Positions 1 to 7,386 of a stretch of 64,000 nt of DNA are shown in pieces. How positions within the stretch are numbered: the first letter of the stretch is position 1; each line of letters begins with the position of its first letter. Source of the stretch: a virus. Both the position numbers and the translations under genes were made by a program. The notes beneath the pieces are model-generated. The model was not told the DNA's origin. It made no database searches and worked only from the letters and a program-made list of their open reading frames with translations. The stretch is from the IMG/VR virus record IMGVR_UViG_3300017992_000019, positions 30,892 through 94,891 of that record, one strand, 5' to 3'.

Positions 1-720
1 GACACGTACATTTCGGTTCAAGACGTGCGCGACGAGGGTCTCGACGTTGCGACGTATCCCGACGACAAGGTGCTCGCCTATATCAATATCTGGCAAGCAT
101 TTCTCGAGCGCGCGTGCCGGCAATGGTTCAACGCGCGGTCGTTGATCCTCGAGGTCGACGGCGACGAGACCGACACGATCTTTCTCGGCGTGCCGATCAT
201 TTCGATCGACTACGTCAAGATCAACAACTCGGGCGAGGAGCTCGACGAGACGTTGTATCGGGTCTACAACCGCAACGGAACGCTCGACGACAGGCACAAC
301 CCGAAAATCTGCCTTGTCGGGCCCGACGCCTATCAAGATATTTTCGTTGCGCCGGTCACATGGGGCCGGTTGCGGTTTCAGAAAGGGCGACAGAATCAGG
401 AGATCAAGGGGATCTTTGGGTACGTCGAAAGCGACGGGTCAACCCCGCACCTGATCAAGCGCGCGCTCCTCAAGCTAGTGATCGAGAAACTCACCGAGCC
501 GATCTATGATGCCGCGGCCGGGAGCTCGGTCGCGCCGATCCTCGGGTCGATCCTCGAGGAGGAAACCGACGATCACCGAATCAAGTATTCCGGGGCCCCG
601 GTTACGGAACGCCGGCCGGGTCTCTCGGGGATCACCGAGGATCCCGAGATCCTCGACATAATCAAATTGTATCGGGCGCCGATCGGAGTCGCGGCGCCGT
701 CGCATTGGAGTATCACGTGA
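1..720 (+). CDS. Head-tail connector protein (5' end outside window)
   Basis: The reading frame is open from base 1, so the true start lies upstream; 239 residues are visible. The N-terminal part (VQDVRDEGL, then a helical stretch with an acidic SDD-like PDDKVLAYI segment and a RACRQWF motif) has the look of the gp6/Y-shaped head-tail connector adaptors that sit under the portal ring. It directly precedes a neck-type protein and a tail-completion protein, which is the normal order in myoviruses and siphoviruses. The assignment is by sequence feel plus gene order. A GTG at base 25 is in frame but interrupts the recognisable N-terminal motif, so I do not take it as the start. Confidence 0.6.
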   Translation, partial: DTYISVQDVRDEGLDVATYPDDKVLAYINIWQAFLERACRQWFNARSLILEVDGDETDTIFLGVPIISIDYVKINNSGEELDETLYRVYNRNGTLDDRHNPKICLVGPDAYQDIFVAPVTWGRLRFQKGRQNQEIKGIFGYVESDGSTPHLIKRALLKLVIEKLTEPIYDAAAGSSVAPILGSILEEETDDHRIKYSGAPVTERRPGLSGITEDPEILDIIKLYRAPIGVAAPSHWSIT

Positions 721-1124
721 CCTTGCCTCGTCTCATACACCCGATCGACGTGACGATCGAAAAGATCGTCAAGGCGTCGACGTATTACGACGAGGATGCC
801 CGCGAGCCGATCCAGCAGGCCGCGCGGGCGGTGCCGGTGGTTGTCAAGGGTCAACCGAAATGGACTCGGCAGTTCGGGCTTGACATGGAAAAGGGAGGAG
901 CTCGAGAGACCGCGGCCGGGTACGTGCTATTCCGCAAGGTCGATCTCGACGCGGTGAGCGTTACGCTCGAGGACAACGATCGGATCACGAAAATGGGGCA
1001 CGTCGAGTGCGACGTGTATGTGATCCGGCTGGAATGGACCGGGCACTATCCCGATCAGGACGGGCCGAGCATGGTCAAGGCGCATTTCACAGATCGGCGA
1101 CCGTCAAAGGGAGTCGAGGACTAA
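717..1124 (+). CDS. Probable head-completion / neck protein
   Basis: This 135-residue protein starts at a GTG overlapping the upstream stop (GTGA), with GGAG seven bases before it; a TTG twelve bases upstream is possible but less likely. The sequence shows a short N-terminal helix, then beta-rich segments with a repeated polar pattern ending in DRRPSKG. It lies between a connector and a gpG/gp10-like tail-completion protein, the position of the head-closure (stopper) protein in many tailed phages. No family motif is certain, so the role is inferred from size, predicted beta content and position. Confidence 0.45.
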   Translation: MTLPRLIHPIDVTIEKIVKASTYYDEDAREPIQQAARAVPVVVKGQPKWTRQFGLDMEKGGARETAAGYVLFRKVDLDAVSVTLEDNDRITKMGHVECDVYVIRLEWTGHYPDQDGPSMVKAHFTDRRPSKGVED

Positions 1125-1744
1125 TGCCGCGCGGTGCTATCAGATTGACCGGCAATTGGGCCGGGTTCAAGAAAGCTCTCGAGGGCCGGACTTTCACCAC
1201 GGCCGCGCGGAAAAACATGCGCCGGGCAATGGGACTCGTCGGCACACTCGTTGCTCGGGAGGTCCGAGAGCAAATCAAGCGCGGCCGGTACAAGGCAAAC
1301 GCCGCTCTCACCGTTGCGCTCAAGGGAAGCAACGAGCCGCTCAAGGGCAAGAGGACCGGCGAGCTCTGGCAGGCGATCACTCACAAGGTGATCGACGATT
1401 TCACCGTTTTCGTCGGAGTGCTCCGCACGTCCGGCGATTACAACGTCGCGGCCGCGGTGCATCAAGGGGTTTCGATTGGAGTCACTCCGCGAATGCGCGC
1501 TATGTTTTGGGCGCTCTGGAAAATGACTCTAGGCGTTCCGGGAGCGGAGCTCACCTCGAAACGGGCCGAGCAACTTTGGTCGTGGAATAAGGTTTGGTAT
1601 CCGATCTCGAGAGCAACGCAAGCGATCGTGATTCCTCCTCGGCCGTTTATGGCTCGAGCGTTTCGCAGTCGAGGCACGCAACGGATCGTGCAAAAGGTTT
1701 TGACTGAGGCGCTCGACGCGACGTTTCAGGAGTTGGTAAAGTGA
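1124..1744 (+). CDS. Tail-completion protein (HK97 gp10 / virion morphogenesis type)
   Basis: A 206-residue basic protein. The ATG at 1124 overlaps the preceding TAA (TAATG). The N-terminal pattern of a long basic helix (ARKNMRRAMGLVGTLVAREV), a conserved short loop, then a TGELWQAI segment and a C-terminal PPRPFMARAF motif followed by a helix is typical of the gp10-like and Mu gpG-like tail-completion families. The PPRPF motif is the best single clue. Such proteins cap the tail tube or join it to the head. An in-frame start further upstream would overlap the previous gene heavily and is rejected. Confidence 0.65.
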   Translation: MPRGAIRLTGNWAGFKKALEGRTFTTAARKNMRRAMGLVGTLVAREVREQIKRGRYKANAALTVALKGSNEPLKGKRTGELWQAITHKVIDDFTVFVGVLRTSGDYNVAAAVHQGVSIGVTPRMRAMFWALWKMTLGVPGAELTSKRAEQLWSWNKVWYPISRATQAIVIPPRPFMARAFRSRGTQRIVQKVLTEALDATFQELVK

Positions 1745-2991
1745 GGCTCAAGAAACTAATCAAGGAGCTCTGTTTCGAGGAGAGCGTGCGAAGTAAGATC
1801 ACGCTCGGAGCCGACACCCGTTTGCATCCCGAGTCGAGTTGGTTGCAACTCCTCGCCGATATCAACGGTGCGTATCCGACGACCGACGATCTCACCGTCA
1901 AGACATGGGTCACGAATCCGCAAAGTGTTCGTCAATGGCTCGGTTTCGAGGCCGACGTCGCGCACACCGAGATCGACGGTTCGGTCGTGACCTCGGTCAA
2001 GTTTCGTCTCGGTGACGGCACCTCCGAATTCTATTGGGACGGCGGCGCGTGGTCCGCGGCCGGCGCCTCGGATTGGAACACCGAGGAGGAGATCGCCGAC
2101 AACATTTCGGACTTTCCCGCGACCGAGCGCAAGATCCAGGTCGTGATCAACCTCAAGTCTACCAGCACGGCCGCGACTCCATTAGTGACCCGGATCAAGA
2201 TCCTGTATGCCTCCGATATCGAATTTCAAGAGGATCTGATCTATCGGTCGCTTGTGCGGTTGCTCCGAAACGAGATCCGGGTCAAGGGTCGGCACGTGAT
2301 CACGCTTTCGAGCGCGACCGACACGATCGATCTCGCCGACACATACCCGATCGAGACGCCGTACAACATCCGATCGATCGACGGGGTATTCAACCACACC
2401 GACGATTCGGAACACTGGACCGACTTGTTTTCGAGTTATAACCCGACGACCAAGGTGATCACGCTTTCGTCGACGGTCGCGGCCGGCAAGGTCGTCTGGA
2501 TCGATTTCCTTTGGGAGCCCGAGGTCGCGGTCACGACTTCGCAAGACTACTCGGAGGTCGAGAAAGTTCCGTCGCTCATAATCGACGACATTGGTTTGAT
2601 CGACGCGGTCGAGCGGGCCCGGCCGGAGTATGTGATCAACAAGTCGGCCGGGACCGGCGTCAAGGTGCCGGGCCCGTTGCAAGGGGATCTCGATCTCGTC
2701 TTGCACTTGATCACCGACAAGGGCGTCGATCAAATGCGTTTCGCCGACGAGGTCAAGCGGTTTTTCTCGAATCACCCGCAACTCGTATCAACCGGCCTCG
2801 ACGAGGAATACGACTTATGGTTGTTCGACGAGTACGACATGACCACGGCGGCAAACCGCGGAGACATACACACCGGGCGCATGAGAGCGCAGATCCGAAA
2901 CGTCTTGTTTTTTGTCCGGGAGTCGGAGGATATTTACCCGGTCGAGAAATTTATTTTGTCGGGTGATTTTGACACGATCATTCAGGCTTGA
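1741..2991 (+). CDS. Tail/neck virion protein, unknown (possible tail terminator)
   Basis: A 416-residue acidic, beta-rich protein starting at GTG that overlaps the previous stop by four bases. Residues about 20-150 include WYWDGGAW-type beta-strand repeats; residues about 150-270 look like a second beta domain with paired threonine-rich strands. The last 130 residues (from about VPSLIIDDIGLID) form an alpha/beta segment that resembles tail-terminator or connector-type proteins. It immediately precedes the tail sheath, where the terminator gene usually lies, but the length is double that of known terminators, so it may be a fusion of a terminator with a decoration domain. Function is inference. 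Confidence 0.4.
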   Translation: MRLKKLIKELCFEESVRSKITLGADTRLHPESSWLQLLADINGAYPTTDDLTVKTWVTNPQSVRQWLGFEADVAHTEIDGSVVTSVKFRLGDGTSEFYWDGGAWSAAGASDWNTEEEIADNISDFPATERKIQVVINLKSTSTAATPLVTRIKILYASDIEFQEDLIYRSLVRLLRNEIRVKGRHVITLSSATDTIDLADTYPIETPYNIRSIDGVFNHTDDSEHWTDLFSSYNPTTKVITLSSTVAAGKVVWIDFLWEPEVAVTTSQDYSEVEKVPSLIIDDIGLIDAVERARPEYVINKSAGTGVKVPGPLQGDLDLVLHLITDKGVDQMRFADEVKRFFSNHPQLVSTGLDEEYDLWLFDEYDMTTAANRGDIHTGRMRAQIRNVLFFVRESEDIYPVEKFILSGDFDTIIQA

Positions 2992-3011
2992 ATTTCAAAG
3001 GAGGAAACAAA

Positions 3012-5303
3012 ATGTGTGCTCAGAGAAGAATCGGACCCGTTCGCGGCGCAGGCGTTGCGATCGTGGAAAAGGAAGGCGACAAACCGATCGAGGCGGGAGC
3101 TCTTGGGTGGGCGGCGTATGCCGGGATTCTGGAAAAGGGCGACGTCGGCAAGCTGATCCAAGCGAGCTCGAAAAAGGCGTTCGAGAAAAAGTGCGGCGGG
3201 TATATCGACGACTCGTTGCTCCCGGATGCCTGTTTCGACTACTACGATCTCGCTCGCGGCGCCGGCGGTCTGTTGCTTGTGAGGGTCACCGACGGAAACG
3301 AGTTGCCGTCGGAGGTGACCTTGTATGCCCGACGCACAACTCAGTCGCCTATGGGAACGCTCAAGGCGAAAAACGGGGGTCGGTGGGGCGGCAAGGCTAA
3401 CAAGTACACCGACGACATGCCCAACGGCGGCGCGACCGACCTCACGAACACGACCCTCGACACCGGGCAGGCCATGAAAACCGACGAGTGGAAAGGCGGA
3501 TACGTCGAGCTCGCCGAGGTGCCGAATGTGCAGTATCCGATCATCGGCAACGACGACGCCGGCGTGATCACCGTCGCCGCGGATCAGACCATGCTCGACG
3601 ACTGGACGGCCGGAGGCGCGACCGACGATCGGTTTTATCTTGTGCTCGAAAACGAGGGCAAGATGCTCTCCTATGAGATCCGCGACGGCGAGGAGAATCC
3701 CGACACCGAGTTCGGGCTTTTCATTTATGTCGACGGCGCGCTCGCGAACAATTGGGCCAACCTGTCGACCGATCCCGCGTCGCCGAGGTATTGGGTCAAC
3801 GTGATCAACAACGACGGCAACAACGCCGAGATCGAGGTCGTCGATCTCTGGACCGGAGCACACGTCGCGGACGTCCGGCCGGCGAATCACTACGGCGAGA
3901 TCGACACCGTGACCGCGACGGTCTTGACCGCGGTGATCCATGAGTTCAACCCGGCCGCGACCGGAGACGGCAACGGCACGTGTGCGCTCGGGACCACGAC
4001 CGACGACATGGTCGCGCAGACCTTGACGATCACTTTCACCGACCCGACCACATACGACGTCGTCTCCGACAAGTTCGGCACGGTCGCGAGCGGTGAGACC
4101 GTCGGCACTCAAACGGATCCAAACAACAAGTGGACACCTCCGTTCACCCTCACGGCCGGAGCGACCGCATGGGAGGCCGCGGACGTCGCGACCTTGACCT
4201 ACAAGCCGTTCGTGCCGGACTCGTTGATCGACGGGTACGTGTACCCGGACAAGGTCAATGCGAAGCGTGAGAAGTATCGGATCGTCGACAACGATCACGA
4301 CACGATCACCGCGGCACCGGGATCCGACCTCACCGTGAGCGGCGCGCCGGCCGACGAGTTCCTCGTCGTCGCTCCGCTGGAAATGGAGGGAGGCCGCGAC
4401 GGGATCGCCGACCTCACCGACGCGGACTATATCGCCGCGTGGGACACCGCGACCTCGTTGTTCAATCAGATCCACGGCAAGAATCTCGGGCTTGTGAAAA
4501 TGGCAACGCCGGGGATCACCTCGACCGCGGTGCAGAAAGCCGGGATCGCATACGCCGACGCGAAAAACCATCAGTATCGGATCGAGGTGCCGGACACGAC
4601 CACGACCGAGGAGTCGGCGGATCTGTACGTCAACGACACGATCGGGCGTTCCGATTTCGCCGTCGTGAATTTCCCGTCGTATGCGTATGTCACCGATCCC
4701 GACGACGACGGATCGGGCAAGCGCAAGCTCGTCTCATGCACCGGCATGATCCACGGCCGGGAGGCGCGCACGGCGGTCGACTACACCGGGTATCACAAGG
4801 CCGGCGCCGGCGTCGATCAGATCCTCCCGTCGATCCTCGAGCTCCCGACGGGAGACACGATCCTCGACGAGGAGTATCTCAACCCGCTCGGGATCGGTCT
4901 GATCAAAAAGGTCAAGGGCAATTTCGTCCTGTGGGGCGATCGCACCTTGCACGTCGATCCCGCGTGGAAGTGGAAGCATCAACGCGAGATGCTCTCGTAT
5001 TACGAGAACGTGCTCCGCGAGTCGTTCGACTGGATCATTTTCATGATCAACGATCCGGTCACCGAGAAAATGGCGCTCACTTCCATGAAAACCTTTTTCC
5101 TGCCGGAGTGGCGCAAGCGTGCGCTCCGCGGCGACACTTTCGAGGAGGCGGCGCGGATCAAGATCGACAGCGAGATCAACACCGACGTCGTGCGCGCGGC
5201 CGGCGAAATGTACGCGCAAGTCGCGTTGCAACTGGCCGACACCGTCGAGCGGTTCATCATCGAAATCGGCAAGCAGGGAATTTTCGAGTCGGTTGCCGCG
5301 TAG
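3012..5303 (+). CDS. Contractile tail sheath protein
   Basis: 763 residues from an ATG preceded by AAGGAGG (the in-frame TTG at 2988 is part of the leader). The C-terminal 190 residues have the sheath signature: a region with LGLVKMATPGIT, a VNFPSYAYV strand, a LNPLGIGLI segment, WGDRTLHVD, then two long helices (MLSYYENVLRESFDWIIF and NTDVVRAAGEMYAQVALQLAD) ending near IGKQGIF. Residues about 100-400 are an inserted acidic, beta-rich, likely surface-exposed region, making it longer than simple sheaths of about 400 residues. It forms the outer contractile cylinder around the tube encoded three genes downstream. Confidence 0.93.
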   Translation: MCAQRRIGPVRGAGVAIVEKEGDKPIEAGALGWAAYAGILEKGDVGKLIQASSKKAFEKKCGGYIDDSLLPDACFDYYDLARGAGGLLLVRVTDGNELPSEVTLYARRTTQSPMGTLKAKNGGRWGGKANKYTDDMPNGGATDLTNTTLDTGQAMKTDEWKGGYVELAEVPNVQYPIIGNDDAGVITVAADQTMLDDWTAGGATDDRFYLVLENEGKMLSYEIRDGEENPDTEFGLFIYVDGALANNWANLSTDPASPRYWVNVINNDGNNAEIEVVDLWTGAHVADVRPANHYGEIDTVTATVLTAVIHEFNPAATGDGNGTCALGTTTDDMVAQTLTITFTDPTTYDVVSDKFGTVASGETVGTQTDPNNKWTPPFTLTAGATAWEAADVATLTYKPFVPDSLIDGYVYPDKVNAKREKYRIVDNDHDTITAAPGSDLTVSGAPADEFLVVAPLEMEGGRDGIADLTDADYIAAWDTATSLFNQIHGKNLGLVKMATPGITSTAVQKAGIAYADAKNHQYRIEVPDTTTTEESADLYVNDTIGRSDFAVVNFPSYAYVTDPDDDGSGKRKLVSCTGMIHGREARTAVDYTGYHKAGAGVDQILPSILELPTGDTILDEEYLNPLGIGLIKKVKGNFVLWGDRTLHVDPAWKWKHQREMLSYYENVLRESFDWIIFMINDPVTEKMALTSMKTFFLPEWRKRALRGDTFEEAARIKIDSEINTDVVRAAGEMYAQVALQLADTVERFIIEIGKQGIFESVAA

Positions 5304-5336
5304 GTGTTCCGGTAGGGGGGGATCGGGAGGCCGATC

Positions 5337-5567
5337 ATGGTAGACGTGAAAAAGCAACGCGGACAAGGCGGGCCCCCGCAACGACAGGGCGGCAAGGCAA
5401 CTTGCGAATGTCCGAAGTGTGGGTTTGTCATGGAACACACCGAGCGCGGAACACCTTGCATCAAATTCAAGTGCCCGAAGTGCGGCGCCACGATGGGACC
5501 GCCCGGAGGCGAGCACGGATTCAAAAAAGAGGAAACCAAAAAAGGTTTTTGGGACGGCGTGATCTAG
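5337..5567 (+). CDS. Small zinc-ribbon protein
   Basis: A 76-residue protein with two knuckles, CECPKCG at residues 23-29 and a later CIKFKCPKCG, which together fit one zinc ribbon. The N-terminus is basic and glutamine/proline-rich. It lies between the sheath and tube genes with its own GGGAGG ribosome-binding site. Nothing links it to a known tail part; it could be a small assembly factor or a regulatory protein translated with the tail operon. It is one of more than a dozen zinc-knuckle proteins in this window. Confidence 0.7.
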   Translation: MVDVKKQRGQGGPPQRQGGKATCECPKCGFVMEHTERGTPCIKFKCPKCGATMGPPGGEHGFKKEETKKGFWDGVI

Positions 5568-5603
5568 CGTCGCACCGAAACGAAAAAACAAGGAGGATCA
5601 GTC

Positions 5604-5813
5604 ATGGCGGTAACACTGAAAAAGTATGTGGGAGACGGCGGCGCAGGTCTTGACGACTCAATGGGATTCGACAACCTGTACGACGTGCTCAAGGCACTCG
5701 CCGACGCGCAAAACGATCTGGTGACGCAGTTCAATCAGTTCCGGGCCGACTACAACGCGAGCACGGTGCCGACGACCTCGACCGATTTGGCGTCGGCCGT
5801 GACCGTCGAGTAG
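5604..5813 (+). CDS. Small hypothetical protein in tail operon
   Basis: A 69-residue protein with an excellent ribosome-binding site (AAGGAGG, then ATG). It has a helical core (LYDVLKALADAQNDLVTQFNQF) flanked by polar ends and a threonine/serine-rich tail. Its constant-looking codon use and position between sheath and tube support it as a real tail-operon gene. I do not recognise a family. Confidence 0.65.
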   Translation: MAVTLKKYVGDGGAGLDDSMGFDNLYDVLKALADAQNDLVTQFNQFRADYNASTVPTTSTDLASAVTVE

Positions 5814-5871
5814 GCAACTCAACCCGGTCAAAGGATCTTGTAGAGGGATCCTTGCCGAAAGGAGAAAGGCA

Positions 5872-6309
5872 ATGAAAGGCGTATTGCAGAAAGATCACAT
5901 CCCGGTCAACAAGTATCAGTTGCTTGTGCTCGGGATGCCGGCGCTAACCTTCACCGAGATTTCGGGGATCGAGGAGGAGTTGCAGACGACCGAGCTCCCG
6001 GATCGCACGACCGCCAGTGGAGGGCACACGGGCCCGGTCGAGTTCACCGCGCAAACTCCGCTCTGGCATACGATCGAGCGGATCGCGCTCGAGGCGTGGC
6101 TCGTCGAGGGACAGGATCCCGTTTCGCCTCTTTACAAAAAAGAGGCGACCCTTGTGTTGCAGTCGATCTCGGGACAGACGATCGCGACCTACTCAATGCT
6201 CGGGTTGTACGTGAGCAAGAGAGGTCTCCCGGATCTCGCAATGGAAAACGAGGGCGAGGGCGCTTTCATCGAATGGACTTTCAAAGCGGATCAGTTGCTC
6301 CCGGTCTAA
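5872..6309 (+). CDS. Tail tube protein (gp19-like)
   Basis: 145 residues, the usual length of contractile-tail tube subunits. It begins with a YQLLVLGMPALTFTEISGIEEE pattern (strand, loop, then the SGIEEE motif seen in T4 gp19-like and CIS tube proteins), followed by alternating strands and a C-terminal FIEWTFKADQL strand. It forms hexameric rings of the inner tube. The gene follows the sheath, and the chaperone and tape-measure genes come next, which fits the standard order. Confidence 0.88.
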   Translation: MKGVLQKDHIPVNKYQLLVLGMPALTFTEISGIEEELQTTELPDRTTASGGHTGPVEFTAQTPLWHTIERIALEAWLVEGQDPVSPLYKKEATLVLQSISGQTIATYSMLGLYVSKRGLPDLAMENEGEGAFIEWTFKADQLLPV

Positions 6310-6379
6310 CCGTCGACGCAACGACCCCGCAAGGTTTTGACCTATCAAGATCGCTCCGGCGATCGATTGGAGGTAAACC

Positions 6380-7210
6380 ATGCAACCCAACGAACCCGGA
6401 AACAAGATCAATCGGACAACCCTCGGCGAGCACGGTTTGAAGCTCCCGATCGGTGTTCTCGACAGCAAGACCGGAAACCTCGGCAAGGTTTTCGAGGTCC
6501 GGCCGTGGCGCCTCAAAGAGGAACGCGAGATCGGAAAGATCCGAGCGGCCAACGAGCACGCCTCGGTCGCGGAGTATGTCGCAATGGTCCTCGCGACCAT
6601 GTGCATACGATTCGGCAACCACGATTTCGAGAAAATGAAATTCGAGGAGCGACGGTTGCTCCTTTCAACCGCGTACATGGCCGACGTGTTTTATGCTTAC
6701 GTGTGGTTGAGAAAAGACGCGGTCGGAAACGAGTTGAAACTCGATCTCACGTGCGGGAGTTGCCGGTCGAAATTCGATTTCGTCGGAGACCTCAACTCGG
6801 TCGAGGTTGGCTCGATCGACAAGATTGACGACGGAAATTGGTCGTACAAGCTCAAGACGCCGATCGAGATCCGCGGCAAGCTGATCGGCGAATTCAAGCT
6901 CGGCCCGGCGAGGTGGAACACTCTCGAGACGATCCCGGCCGGCACTCGTCGGTTCGATACTGGCGCCGCGAAGTCGGCGATCATCCGGGGATCGATCATT
7001 GAGCTCGGCGAGCTCGGAGCGATCCCGGTGACCGACAACGAGCTTGACGAGCTCACGAAATACGATCTCGAGCGGATCACAACCCTGATCAACGATCGAC
7101 CGATCGGCCCGACCATGTCGGTCGAGGGCAAGTGCACCTCATGCGGAGCACCTTTCGAGCACGCGATCGAATGGGCGACCGATGATTTTTTCGCACCTTC
7201 CTCGAGTTGA
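6380..7210 (+). CDS. Tail-assembly chaperone (short, zero-frame product)
   Basis: A 276-residue protein placed directly before the tape measure, the conserved position of tail-assembly chaperones. It carries two zinc knuckles, CGSC near residue 128 and CTSCGAPF near residue 250, a feature also seen in T4 gp26-type base-plate/chaperone proteins. The zero-frame product stops at 7208-7210. Six codons before the stop lies U UUU UUC (7186-7192) in the correct phase for -1 slippage, giving a second, longer product. The family call rests on position, the frameshift signal and the zinc pattern. Confidence 0.65.
   Translation: MQPNEPGNKINRTTLGEHGLKLPIGVLDSKTGNLGKVFEVRPWRLKEEREIGKIRAANEHASVAEYVAMVLATMCIRFGNHDFEKMKFEERRLLLSTAYMADVFYAYVWLRKDAVGNELKLDLTCGSCRSKFDFVGDLNSVEVGSIDKIDDGNWSYKLKTPIEIRGKLIGEFKLGPARWNTLETIPAGTRRFDTGAAKSAIIRGSIIELGELGAIPVTDNELDELTKYDLERITTLINDRPIGPTMSVEGKCTSCGAPFEHAIEWATDDFFAPSSS
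7186..7192 (+). promoter_or_regulatory. Programmed -1 frameshift slippery heptamer
   Basis: T TTT TTC lies exactly in X XXY YYZ phase relative to the zero frame (codons GAT TTT TTC GCA). Slippage back one base continues as CGC ACC TTC into a frame open to the TAG at 7372-7374. Seven bases after the heptamer, CCTCGAG (7200-7206) can pair with CTCGAGG (7228-7234), a plausible stimulatory hairpin with correct spacing. Lambda gpG/gpGT and P2 E/E' use the same device at the same place in the tail operon. Confidence 0.7.
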
Positions 7211-7374
7211 GAAAGGAGGAGGATCTCCTCGAGGAGGCGTTCGTGTTCATGTATTACCTGCCGGGGATCACGTTTCAAGACCTCCTCGGCATGACCTCGA
7301 GAGAGAGGTTATGGTTGTTGAAACGACTTGCAAAGGAGCTCAAGAGTCGCCCGCGCATGTCGCGTTTTTTCTAG
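7192..7374 (+). CDS. Frameshift-encoded C-terminal part of long tail-assembly chaperone
   Basis: After -1 slippage the ribosome reads 60 more residues, rich in Leu, Glu, Arg and Lys, including LLEEAFVFMYYLPGITFQD and RLWLLKRLAKELKSR, then stops 12 bases before the tape-measure start. The fused product would be 331 residues. This is the T-domain equivalent that usually contacts the tape measure. An independent start at GTG 7243, behind GAGGAGG, is an alternative that would make a 43-residue peptide. The composition is clearly protein-like and no other frame here makes sense. Confidence 0.65.
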   Translation, partial: RTFLELRKEEDLLEEAFVFMYYLPGITFQDLLGMTSRERLWLLKRLAKELKSRPRMSRFF

Positions 7375-7386
7375 GAGGTTGATCAA

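Noticed and set aside
2982-4571. A 529-codon open frame on the minus strand
   Set aside because: It is the exact antisense of the tail sheath gene; composition is Arg/Asp/Val/Gly-rich from codon phase, with no ribosome-binding site. The same applies to the long minus frames at 46766-48778 and 41477-42817.
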